The notes below the pieces were generated by a model. It saw nothing but the letters and a program-made list of their open reading frames with translations. It was not told where the DNA came from and searched no databases. Positions 48,138 through 55,371 of a DNA stretch of 64,000 nucleotides are shown here, in pieces (the stretch's first letter is position 1; every line of letters begins with the position of its first letter). The position numbers were made by a program, and so were the translations under genes. Source of the DNA: Sinorhizobium chiapasense (GTDB lineage: Bacteria > Pseudomonadota > Alphaproteobacteria > Rhizobiales > Rhizobiaceae); assembly GCF_036488675.1 (NCBI RefSeq), contig NZ_CP133148.1:3614001-3678000 (forward strand). The letters are read 5' to 3'.

Positions 48138-49445
48138 TTGACCCAATCGAACACCCCCTCTCGCGACCGGCTCGAAGCCACTCTCGCTCGCCTCGATGGG
48201 CGCCGGCACGAGGAACGCGTCTTTGTGAAGCTCTATTCCGACACCGCCCGCGCCGAAGCGGACGCCGCCGACCGAAGGCTGAACGATGGAAAGAGGCTCA
48301 GCCCGCTCGACGGTCGGATCGTCTCGATCAAGGACCTCTTCGACGTCGTCGGCGAGCCGACTCTGGCCGGCTCGATCATACGCCGGATGGCAGAACCGGC
48401 CACGGCGGATGCAGCGATCGTCCAGCGGTTGCGGGCCGCCGGCGCCGTCATCATCGGCAAGACGCACATGACCGAATTTGCCTTCACCGCTGTCGGCCTC
48501 AACCCGCACTATCCGGTGCCCGGCAATGCGATCGACGTGAGGCTCGTTCCCGGCGGCTCATCGTCCGGTGCGGCCGTCTCGGTGGCGGAGGGCACAAGCG
48601 AAATTGCCATCGGCTCCGACACCGGCGGCTCGGTGCGCATTCCTGCGGCGCTAAACGGCCTCGTCGGCTTCAAGCCGACCGCCCGGCGCGTGCCCCTCGA
48701 CGGCGCCTTCCCGCTCTCTCCAAGCCTCGATTCGATCGGCCCGCTCGCGCGCACCGTCGCCAACTGCGCGCTGGCCGACGCCATCATGGCTGGCGATGTG
48801 CCAAGAGCGCTCACGCCGGTGGCGCTCGACGGCTTGAAGTTCGGCATTCCGAAAGGCTTTCTCCTCGACGACCTCGCGCCGGAGATCGCTCGGGCCTTCG
48901 AGGCGAGCCTGCAAGCGCTCTCCCGCGCCGGCGCGAAACTCGCCGAATGCAGCATCGACGATCTCCTCGCCCGCTTCGCCGAGGCAACGTCGATCGGCTC
49001 GATCGCCGCGATTGAAGGCAGCCGAATCCACCGCAACTGGCTTGAGAACGAAGACGCAACCGTCGATACGCGCGTAACATCGACGCTGCGCCGGCGCTTG
49101 GCCGTGCCCGACGCAGCACTGGAAAAGCTGCTGCGGACGCGGCAGGACCTCGTTCGCGCCATGGACGAGCGGCTGGCGCCCTATGATTTCATCCTCCTGC
49201 CAACTACACCGATCCCCGCCGTCGACATCGCCTCTGTGGAACACGACAAACAGGCATATCGCCGCGTCGAAGATCTGCTCTTGCGTAACACGCAGGTCGC
49301 CAACCAATTCGACCTGACGGCAATCACGCTGCCGATGGCGGGCACCAGCCTACCGGCGGGGCTGATGCTGGTGGGACGGCACCGGACGGACAGAGCGCTG
49401 CTGGCCGCCGCCGCGTCCGTTGAAATGTTGCTGCAAGACGGCTGA
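48138..49445 (+). CDS. amidase signature family enzyme
   Basis: Amidase-signature hydrolase (GatA-like fold) with the Ser-cisSer-Lys triad: Lys in RIVSIKDLFDVVGEPT, cis-Ser in GGSSSGAAVSVAEG, and nucleophile Ser in GSDTGGSVRIPAALNGLVGFKPT. It is 435 aa. The substrate is unknown; GatA itself is less likely, since no gatB/gatC lie nearby. The start is TTG 48138, preceded by CGAGGTCTTCGCC; a longer frame from 48027 reads through an M1 repeat and is probably not translated. Confidence 0.9.
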   Translation: MTQSNTPSRDRLEATLARLDGRRHEERVFVKLYSDTARAEADAADRRLNDGKRLSPLDGRIVSIKDLFDVVGEPTLAGSIIRRMAEPATADAAIVQRLRAAGAVIIGKTHMTEFAFTAVGLNPHYPVPGNAIDVRLVPGGSSSGAAVSVAEGTSEIAIGSDTGGSVRIPAALNGLVGFKPTARRVPLDGAFPLSPSLDSIGPLARTVANCALADAIMAGDVPRALTPVALDGLKFGIPKGFLLDDLAPEIARAFEASLQALSRAGAKLAECSIDDLLARFAEATSIGSIAAIEGSRIHRNWLENEDATVDTRVTSTLRRRLAVPDAALEKLLRTRQDLVRAMDERLAPYDFILLPTTPIPAVDIASVEHDKQAYRRVEDLLLRNTQVANQFDLTAITLPMAGTSLPAGLMLVGRHRTDRALLAAAASVEMLLQDG

Positions 49446-49463
49446 ATGTTGCGGCATAAGCCG

Positions 49464-49589
49464 AGAGCATGTTCCCTTAAATCCTAGAGCATCTCGCTTT
49501 CAAGTGGAATCACTGAAAGCGGATAAGATGCTCTAGAATCAAAGTGCTAGAGCGTCCTTTGTGCGTTCACTTGAACGCACGGCGCTCTA
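49464..49589. repeat. rearranged mosaic element with a second palindrome inside
   Basis: A reversed M1 fragment (CATGTTCCCTTAAATC), then a different palindrome CTAGAGCATCTCGCTTTC...GCGGATAAGATGCTCTAG, then AATCAAAGTGCTAGAGCGTC, CTTTGTGCGTTC and GAACGCACGGCGCTCTA. Thus one palindrome replaces the middle of another. The IS5-type element at 49590 begins at its last bases. Confidence 0.7.
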
Positions 49590-50425
49590 GCGTCTGGACT
49601 CAATCAGCCCACCAGATGATTGTTGCGGCGCGTTGGACAGCGGCAATGAAGTTTCGCGCGAGCTTGTCGTAGCGGGTGGCGATGCGCCGCCAGTCCTTGA
49701 GCCTGCAGAACATCCGTTCGACGAGGTTGCGCCGCTTGTAAGCGGTGCGATCGAAGGGATGGCGGCGCTTGCGGGTGGGTTGTTGGGAATGACCGGGATG
49801 GTGCCGCGTTCGATCAGGAATGAGCGTAAGCCGTCGGCGTCATAGGCGGTATCGGCCGCACAAACGCGCGGCGGCGGCAAGGCCGCCAGCAACGGGATGG
49901 CAACGCGCACATCGCCGCGCTGGCCGGGCGTTACTTCGAGGGCGATCGCTCTGCCACGGCTGTCGCAGACCGCATGGATTTTCGTGCTCCTGCCCCCGCG
50001 CGAGCGGCCGATGGCTTGCGTCTCCGCCCCCTTTTCCGCCGGCCGCGGCGCGATGGGCCTTGGCGGTGGTGGAATCGATGGCGTGAAAGTCGTCGTTTGG
50101 TGAGACCGCGCACAGCGCCTCGAACAGGGCGCGCCAGACCTTGCGCCGCGACCAGCGGTTCCACCGGTTGTAGACCGTCGTATAGGGACCATAGACAGTC
50201 GGACAGTCCCGCCAGCGACAGCCGGATTGCAGCACATGAATGATGCCGCTGAGAACACGCCGGTCATCGACCCGCCGGGCGCCGGGCTGGTTCTTCGGCA
50301 GGCAGGGTTCGATCGCCGCCCATTGTTCGTCGTCAAGCCAGAACGCGTTTGCCAGGTTCACCTCTCCGTCGCGACAGAGAATCACGTCTCAACGCAAATT
50401 CATAGCCATGATTGAGTACGGACCT
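49590..50425. mobile_element. IS5-family insertion sequence (IS427-like), about 836 bp
   Basis: A DDE transposase frame on the reverse strand fills almost the whole element. Its ends share an imperfect terminal inverted repeat: GCGTCTGGACTCAATCA at 49590-49606 and the complement of AGGTCCGTACTCAATCA at 50409-50425 (13 of 17 match). A TA dinucleotide flanks both ends (49588-49589, 50426-50427), fitting the short target duplications of this group. End positions may be off by a few bases. It abuts an M1-type repeat on the left and an IS481 remnant on the right. Confidence 0.75.
49600..50385 (-). pseudogene. IS5-family transposase, broken by two frameshifts
   Basis: Frame 1 opens at GTG 50385 and reads FWLDDEQWAAIEPCLPKNQPG, then RRVLSGIIHVLQSGCRW and HAIDSTTAKAHRAAAGGKGG. 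At an A4G5 run near 50030-50040 homology shifts to another frame, AETQAIGRSRGGRSTKIHAV to IPVIPNN. Near 49777-49790, where a C seems to be missing, it returns to frame 1 with TRKRRHPFDRTAYKRRNLVE, then RMFCRLKDWRRIATRYDKLA and a stop at 49600-49602. The first shift could be programmed; the second is more likely damage. Transposition is therefore doubtful. Confidence 0.8.
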
Positions 50426-50820
50426 TAGTTGTTCAGTCCCGGCATTTGCTGGATTGGGTTTAGCCTGAATCGTTCCGGCTCCTTTGTCCAGACCTTGCAG
50501 ATGAACTCATAGGGCGTGAGGCCTTTGAGGGTCTTCAATCTGCGGCCGAAATTATAGGCGGCGATGAAGTCGTCGAGGTGCCGGCGCAACTGATCGTGAT
50601 CGTCGTAGTGAAAGCGCTTGACGGTGGCGTCCTTGATGGTGCGGTTCATTCGCTCGACCTGTCCGTTGGTCCAGGGATGCTTGATCCGCGTCAGTCGGTG
50701 CTCGATGCCGTTGTCGTCGCAGACGCGGTCGAAGATGTGGACGAAGGCATAGCGATGCCGCTCCTGGTTGGTGAACTGGATGCCGTTGTCGGTCAGCAGC
50801 GTGTGAATGGAATAGGGAAC
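50425..50820 (-). pseudogene. IS481-type transposase, C-terminal half
   Basis: The reverse strand reads VPYSIHTLLTDNGIQFTNQE, then FVHIFDRVCDDNGIEHRLTRIKH, PWTNGQVERMNRTIKDATVK and ends KEPERFRLNPIQQMPGLNN-stop: the second and third catalytic segments (DNG, then E in GQVERMN) and C-terminus of an integrase-core transposase. It has no N-terminus on this strand; the frame begins abruptly at about 50820, where the N-terminal half starts on the other strand. The stop codon falls at the end of the adjacent IS5-type element. Confidence 0.8.
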
Positions 50821-51077
50821 GCTACGGGATCAATCCGAAGACGGTGGCGAAGTGGAAGAAACGCAGTTCCGTCGCCGATCATCCGACCGGTCCGCAGGAG
50901 CCGCGGTCGACCGTCCTGTCGCCGGAGGAGGAAGCGGTCATCGTCGCCTTTCGCAGGCACGCGCTGTTGCCGCTCGACGACTGCCTCTATGCGCTGCAGC
51001 CGACCATTCCGCACCTGACGCGCTCGTCGCTGCACCGCTGCCTGCAGCGCCTCGACAGCGCCCTCAGGCTCTCTTGA
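50820..51077 (+). pseudogene. IS481-type transposase, inverted N-terminal half
   Basis: The forward strand reads RYGINPKTVAKWKKRSSVAD, then PRSTVLSPEEEAVIVAFRRH and HLTRSSLHRCLQRLDSALRLS-stop, the helix-turn-helix region of the IS481 group. It lacks the true start codon, and homology ends near 51050 before the first catalytic Asp. With the C-terminal half at 50425-50820 on the opposite strand, the gene was split by inversion with loss of its middle. Confidence 0.78.
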
Positions 51078-51199
51078 CTATTTTGTATTGCTCGACGGAT
51101 TGCCTCTGTCGTCGTGGCGCTGCCGTGCAGAATTTGTCCTATAGCGAATCTCTCCAGGCTTGCGAGAAGAGTGCACCATCAAAACCAGGGATCAAACAC

Positions 51200-51361
51200 T
51201 TAGTGCCTCGCCTGGGACACCCAATCCTCATCGAGGATCCGGAATGCATCTTCGAGCGCGGCAACCAGGATGTCCGTGAGTTCGTCGCCGCGATTGCTCG
51301 CGAGAATCAGGGCCAGGGCCGCATCCTGCGGGTCGCTGTAGTGCTGAACATCATGAGACAT
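51200..51361 (-). CDS. small acidic hypothetical protein
   Basis: A 53-aa protein, MSHDVQHYSDPQDAALALIL to ILDEDWVSQARH. I do not recognise it. It is mostly helical in pattern and acidic. A good ribosome binding site (AAAAAGGACG, 7 bp before ATG 51361) supports translation. It lies between the IS481 remnant and the 168-aa gene, on the opposite strand to the latter. It could also be a short random frame. Confidence 0.5.
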   Translation of the reverse strand: MSHDVQHYSDPQDAALALILASNRGDELTDILVAALEDAFRILDEDWVSQARH

Positions 51362-51551
51362 CGCAATCGTCCTTTTTCGCCGCGTCACATTCCGGCCGTT
51401 GCGGCGGTGATAGAAAGGCCGACTTGTGCGGGGCTTGAGGGGCGTCACCGCCCGCCGGTCTTTCGTCCGGCAGCGCCCCGGGCACCTTTTTGCTCGCCCT
51501 TGCCTTGCGAGCGCGGTAGAGGATCACGGAATTTCGACGGCGGATGTGAGG

Positions 51552-52058
51552 ATGGCGAAGAAGAAACCCGACAATGCACACGATCTGCAGCGGCTGAGGT
51601 CCGAGTTCCCCGATGTCCATGGCGCTTTTCTCGCCGGCAGGATCCCGTCCTTGCGCAAAGCCCTGGTGATCGCCGGCATGAAGCCGGAACGCACCCGGCT
51701 GGGCAAACTCAAGAATTCCTGGGCGAAGGCGACCGATAACGAGCGCGACGCCTTTTTGAGGTGGCTCGCGGCCAGCGGCGCGCTATCGACGATGGCGGCG
51801 CATTCCTCCGCCCCCTCGCCGTCTGCCAGTGCCGCAGAGGCTCCGATCGCAAGCGGCCGCTATCTGCTGCCCTCCACGATCGCCGAGATCGAAGCGATCA
51901 TGGCGAAACGCCGGTTGAGGCCTGACGATGTCATGCAGGAAATCGGGTTTTCTGCCGACGACCGCTCCCTCGGCCACGCGCTTGCTCGTGGCGCAAGCCT
52001 CAGATTGGCTGTGATCGCCGCGTTGGAGGCATGGCTGCGTACGAACACGCGGGGATGA
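51552..52058 (+). CDS. hypothetical protein, two helical segments
   Basis: A 168-aa protein starting MAKKKPDNAHDLQRLRSEFPD. I do not recognise it. The N-terminal part (about 10-75) is helical and basic (RIPSLRKALVIAGMKPERTRLGKLKNSW). A Ser/Ala/Pro linker (about 76-100) leads to a C-terminal helical part (LLPSTIAEIEAIMAKRRLRPDDVMQEIGFSADDRSL), which could be a helix-turn-helix. A role in DNA binding is speculation. It is followed after 54 bp by the DUF429-like gene on the same strand. Confidence 0.75.
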   Translation: MAKKKPDNAHDLQRLRSEFPDVHGAFLAGRIPSLRKALVIAGMKPERTRLGKLKNSWAKATDNERDAFLRWLAASGALSTMAAHSSAPSPSASAAEAPIASGRYLLPSTIAEIEAIMAKRRLRPDDVMQEIGFSADDRSLGHALARGASLRLAVIAALEAWLRTNTRG

Positions 52059-52112
52059 GGCTGCGGGTGTGGTCTTCGGCCAACGAGTGTCTTTTGCTGT
52101 GGGAGATGCGCG

Positions 52113-52913
52113 TTGAAAGAAACGAGCTTCGACAAGCTGCTCGGCATCGACGTCGGATACTCGCTGTCGCGGCCGACCACGGGGATTGCGTGGTGTGTCG
52201 ACGGGAACTTCGGCTGCGCAAAGGCGCATACCGATTGGGACCGCCGACGGCGCCACATTCCGGCATCGACGACGTATTCGGTTATCGCCATCGACGGCCC
52301 CTTGGTGCCACCCGACGCGCCCGATGAACTCGACCGCTTCTGCGAGCGCCTCTTTATCCGCGGAGCGTTCCATGCACGCTGCAAGCCGGGGCTCAGCCAC
52401 CACGGCCACGGTCTCGCTCTGAGAAAGGCTGCGACCGAGACCGCAGCGCAGGTCAGACACCTCGCGGCTGCGCCCATGATCGGCAGGTCCATCATTCCCG
52501 GCGCCGCAATCATCGAAGCTTTCCCGAACGCCTTTCTCGGCGTTCTTCTCGAGGATGAGCGTTTTGTCATGTCCAGGGCGCCGAAGCGCGGGAAGTTTGA
52601 CTGGCTGTACGACCAAGCGGTTGAAAGCCGCGTCTTCGACAAGCTTCTGTGCACCATCGGCTGGAGCAATGAGGCGCTCTATCAGAAGGTCGCAACCGAA
52701 CGAGACCATGAAAAACGAGCCGCCTGGGTCTGCCTGCTAACAGCGGCAACCGCCGTCGCAGGCAAGTCCGAAGTCGTTGGGGACGAGGCCGGCGGCTGGT
52801 TCTGGCTACCGCCGGCAGAGCTTTGGGCCTCTTGGGCGAGGCGGGCATTGGCGGAGAATAGCACCGCGATCCCGGCGATCGGCAAGTCCGAGACGGGTCT
52901 AGCCATTGGGTGA
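52113..52913 (+). CDS. DUF429-like predicted nuclease (RNase H-like fold)
   Basis: A 266-aa protein. I read the pattern of an RNase-H-like fold as in DUF429: Asp 13 in the first strand (LLGIDVGYS), Asp 61 in YSVIAIDGPLVP, Glu 135 in GAAIIEAFPNAFLG, and Asp 224/Glu 225 in VVGDEAGGWFWLPP. The middle has FIRGAFHARCKPG, conserved-looking but of unknown role. DUF429 members are only predicted nucleases. The start is TTG 52113 after GGGAGATGCGCG. It ends 5 bp from the 3' end of tRNA-Ser. Assignment to DUF429 is from motif pattern only. Confidence 0.65.
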   Translation: MKETSFDKLLGIDVGYSLSRPTTGIAWCVDGNFGCAKAHTDWDRRRRHIPASTTYSVIAIDGPLVPPDAPDELDRFCERLFIRGAFHARCKPGLSHHGHGLALRKAATETAAQVRHLAAAPMIGRSIIPGAAIIEAFPNAFLGVLLEDERFVMSRAPKRGKFDWLYDQAVESRVFDKLLCTIGWSNEALYQKVATERDHEKRAAWVCLLTAATAVAGKSEVVGDEAGGWFWLPPAELWASWARRALAENSTAIPAIGKSETGLAIG

Positions 52914-52918
52914 TTTAC

Positions 52919-53008
52919 TGGCGGAGAGGGGGGGATTCGAACCCCCGATGGGCTTGCACCCATGCCGCATTTCGAGTGCGGTGCATTCAACCACTCTGCC
53001 ACCTCTCC
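52919..53008 (-). tRNA. tRNA-Ser (CGA)
   Basis: The reverse strand folds as a class II tRNA: acceptor GGAGAGG / CCTCTCC with discriminator G and encoded CCA, D-arm TGGCAGAGTGGTTGAATG, anticodon stem CCGCA / TGCGG around loop CTCGAAA (anticodon CGA), a long variable arm (CATGGGTGCAAGCCCATC), and T-arm GGGGGTTCGAATCCCCC. It is 90 nt long. Confidence 0.97.
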
Positions 53009-53043
53009 GCAGGTCTGGTTGGCGCTTGGTCGGCGCGGTCGGG

Positions 53044-53072
53044 TTCATAGCGGCAGATTTGCGCCCTGACAA
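53044..53072 (-). promoter_or_regulatory. predicted sigma70-type promoter of tRNA-Ser
   Basis: On the reverse strand TTGTCA (complement of 53067-53072) and TATGAA (53044-53049) are separated by 17 bp, about 36 bp before the tRNA 5' end. Spacing and position fit a housekeeping promoter. Confidence 0.6.
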
Positions 53073-53114
53073 GGGGCCGTGAAAAGAATATCTTGCTTGT
53101 TGGCGCCTTTCGCC

Positions 53115-53143
53115 TTGACAGGGAAGAGCGATTCCCGTAATCC
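53115..53143 (+). promoter_or_regulatory. predicted sigma70-type promoter of rplU-rpmA
   Basis: Perfect TTGACA at 53115-53120 and TAATCC at 53138-53143 with a 17-bp spacer. It lies about 170 bp before the rplU start, implying a long leader. The region 53009-53311 holds only this and the tRNA promoter. Confidence 0.65.
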
Positions 53144-53311
53144 GCGCAATGAAGTGGTGTGGCCTGTCCGCACCGCGAAGGGTAAGAGTTTGTGCCCACC
53201 CACTGGTGGAGGTCAAGGGTTTCCGAGGCGCTCCGCTCAATGCAACGACTGATAAAAAGACGGCCTTGCCTTTTCAGGTAAAGAGCCGGACCGAACATGA
53301 AAGGATAAAGA

Positions 53312-53683
53312 ATGTTCGCAGTCATCAAGACTGGCGGTAAGCAGTACCGCGTGGCAGCCAACGACGTCATCACCATCGAAAAGCTGGAAGGCGTTGCAGG
53401 CGACAAGATTGAATTCACCGAGATCCTGATGGTCGGCGCCGGCGCCGATGCTACCATCGGTGCTCCGTTTGTCGAAGGTGCCGTTGTCAGCGCCGAAGTT
53501 GTGGAACAGGGCCGCGCCAAGAAGGTCATCGCCTTCAAGAAGCGCCGCCGCCAGAACTCCAAGCGTTCGCGCGGCCATCGCCAGCATCAGACGATGGTCC
53601 GCATCCTGGACATCGCTGCGGCCGGCGGCAAGGCGAAGAAGGCTTCGAAGAAGACCGAAGCCGCCGCTGAAGCTGCAAACTGA
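53312..53683 (+). CDS. rplU: 50S ribosomal protein L21
   Basis: A 123-aa protein of the large subunit. It starts [25 protein letters not shown] and has the basic [20 protein letters not shown] loop that binds 23S rRNA. The Lys/Ala-rich C-terminal tail ([19 protein letters not shown]) is longer than in E. coli, as in other alphaproteobacteria. The ribosome binding site is AAAGGATAAAG. It is followed by rpmA after 33 bp. Confidence 0.98.
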   Translation: MFAVIKTGGKQYRVAANDVITIEKLEGVAGDKIEFTEILMVGAGADATIGAPFVEGAVVSAEVVEQGRAKKVIAFKKRRRQNSKRSRGHRQHQTMVRILDIAAAGGKAKKASKKTEAAAEAAN

Positions 53684-53716
53684 GTTCCGGGATCGAAGGT
53701 TTAAAGGAGAACACCA

Positions 53717-53986
53717 ATGGCACACAAAAAAGCTGGCGGTTCGTCGCGCAACGGTCGCGATTCTGAGTCCAAGCGCCTTGGCGTGAAGAAGTTCGGCGGC
53801 GAAGCCGTCATCGCGGGCAACATCATCGTGCGCCAGCGCGGCACGAAGTGGCATGCGGGCGCCAATGTCGGCCTCGGCAAGGACCATACGATTTTTGCGC
53901 TTACGGCAGGCAACGTGGACTTCCGTACGAAGGCCAATGGCCGAGTGTACGTGTCTGTAATGCCGAAAGCGGAAGCAGCGGAATAA
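53717..53986 (+). CDS. rpmA: 50S ribosomal protein L27
   Basis: An 89-aa protein at the peptidyl-transferase centre. It starts [29 protein letters not shown] and has [24 protein letters not shown]. The direct MAHKKAGG start means no cleavable N-terminal extension, unlike Firmicutes. The ribosome binding site AAAGGAGA precedes ATG 53717. Confidence 0.99.
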
Positions 53987-54060
53987 GCCGGTAGCGCTCT
54001 AAAACAGCCGGCGTCTCATCGACCCGGCTGATGCACCCGCAAGGTTCAAAGCCAGACTTC

Positions 54061-54096
54061 AAAAGGGGAGATGGGGCGATACCCAACTCCCCTTTT
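54061..54096 (+). terminator. intrinsic terminator after rpmA
   Basis: AAAAGGGGAG (54061-54070) pairs perfectly with CTCCCCTTTT (54087-54096), with inner GGG/CCC pairing. The T-run is part of the stem. It lies 75 bp past the rpmA stop and 22 bp before the next gene. Confidence 0.8.
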
Positions 54097-54117
54097 CGCA
54101 TGTCTGGAGGAAGAACC

Positions 54118-54750
54118 ATGCAAACCGAGCTCTTGAGGGAAGACCAATCCCGGTCTCCCGAACAAAGGCTGAGGCCTCAGCGGTCAAGGACCGATTGCCC
54201 GATATTGTTATCGCCCCGGCTCGTTTTGCGCGCGCCCCACGAAGACGATATCGACGCCCTTGCCCATCTTGCCAACAACGCCAATATCGCCACCATGGTC
54301 TCGCGCATGCCGCACCCCTACAGCACGGCGGATGCGGCCGATTTCGTGCGACGCGCAAAAGCCGGCACGATTGGCAAGTGCGTCTACGCGATCACCAAGG
54401 CGGACGATGGCGCATTCTTGGGTTGCTGCGGTATCGAGCCGCATCCCGACGGCAAGACGGCCGAGCTCGGTTATTGGCTGGGCGAGCCCTACTGGAACCA
54501 CGGCTACGCCACGGAAGCCGCACAGGCGCTGACCGACATGGCCTTCCGCACCCGTGACATCGACCAGATCGATGCGCGCTGCCGGGTCATGAACATCGCC
54601 TCGCGGCGGGTCATCCAGAAGTGCGGCTTCCAGTTCCAGGGCTCCGGCATGGTCGAAAGCCTGGCGCTCGGCGGCATGATGTCCGTCGAATGGTACCGGC
54701 TCGACCGCAAGACCTGGGTTTCGCTGAGAAGCTGGGGAGGCATGCGATGA
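54118..54750 (+). CDS. GNAT family N-acetyltransferase, RimJ/RimL-like
   Basis: A 210-aa acetyltransferase. After a 30-residue polar N-terminus it reads LLSPRLVLRAPHEDDIDALAHLANN (RimJ/L-type start), LGCCGIEPHPDGKTAELGYWLGEPYWNHGYATEAAQAL (acetyl-CoA-binding motif with N-H-G-Y-A) and NIASRRVIQKCGFQFQG. The target is unknown. The ribosome binding site TGGAGGAAG fixes ATG 54118. Its stop overlaps the next gene start (ATGA), so the two are coupled. Confidence 0.93.
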   Translation: MQTELLREDQSRSPEQRLRPQRSRTDCPILLSPRLVLRAPHEDDIDALAHLANNANIATMVSRMPHPYSTADAADFVRRAKAGTIGKCVYAITKADDGAFLGCCGIEPHPDGKTAELGYWLGEPYWNHGYATEAAQALTDMAFRTRDIDQIDARCRVMNIASRRVIQKCGFQFQGSGMVESLALGGMMSVEWYRLDRKTWVSLRSWGGMR

Positions 54751-55331
54751 ACGCGCTCGTTTCCGAACGGTCGCGGCTCATCGTCCGCCCCAATCCCGGC
54801 CCCTGCCCGGTCATCGACACCAAGCGGCTGCGGCTCAGACCGCACCGGCTTGCCGATGCGGAGGCGATCGCCCAGTCGCTTGGCGACTTCCAGGTCGCGC
54901 GCATGCTGGCGCGCATCCCGGCCCCTTATGACCATCAGGATGCGCTCGACTGGCTGAATCGCCAGGCGGCCAACGTCCTGCCCGACTGGGCGCTTGCCGT
55001 CACCGCCGGCGATGATGTCCATATCGGCTGCGTCGGCATCGAACTCCGCCACGGCCAGTGGCATGTCGGCTACTGGCTGAACCGGTTCTACTGGGGCAAG
55101 GGCCTGGCGAGCGAGGCGGTCCACGCAGCGATCGAGCGCTTCTTCCGGCGCATGCCGGAGACGGTGCTTCATTCGGGCGTCTTTGCCGACAATCCAGGCT
55201 CGCTGAGAGTCCAGGAGAAACTCGGCTTCAAGATCACCGGCTGCAGCCAGATCTACGCGCTCGCCCGCAACGCCATGGTCGCGCATATCGAGACGCGGCT
55301 CACGGCGGCGGACCTGCGTCGGCCGAACTAA
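54747..55331 (+). CDS. GNAT family N-acetyltransferase, paralogue of its neighbour
   Basis: A 194-aa RimJ/RimL-like acetyltransferase: DTKRLRLRPHRLADAEAIAQSLGDFQVARMLARIPAPY at the N-terminus, then GYWLNRFYWGKGLASEAVHAAIERFF (acetyl-CoA motif W-G-K-G-L-A-S) and NPGSLRVQEKLGFKITG. It shares order and motifs with the upstream gene, so they are likely tandem duplicates that have diverged. The target is unknown. Confidence 0.93.
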   Translation: MNALVSERSRLIVRPNPGPCPVIDTKRLRLRPHRLADAEAIAQSLGDFQVARMLARIPAPYDHQDALDWLNRQAANVLPDWALAVTAGDDVHIGCVGIELRHGQWHVGYWLNRFYWGKGLASEAVHAAIERFFRRMPETVLHSGVFADNPGSLRVQEKLGFKITGCSQIYALARNAMVAHIETRLTAADLRRPN

Positions 55332-55337
55332 GAAAAG

Positions 55338-55365
55338 AACCCGCGAAGGCCGACTTTCGCGGGTT
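55338..55365. terminator. bidirectional terminator
   Basis: AACCCGCGAA (55338-55347) pairs with TTCGCGGGTT (55356-55365). It sits between convergent genes, 6 bp after the acetyltransferase stop and 6 bp before the nuclease-family stop. The reverse-strand tail CTTTTCTTAG is T-rich, so it should end both transcripts. Confidence 0.82.
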
Positions 55366-55371
55366 TCAAGG

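Noticed and set aside
52919..53008. Intact integrative island using tRNA-Ser as attachment site
   Set aside because: No integrase gene and no second copy of the tRNA 3' end were found in the window.
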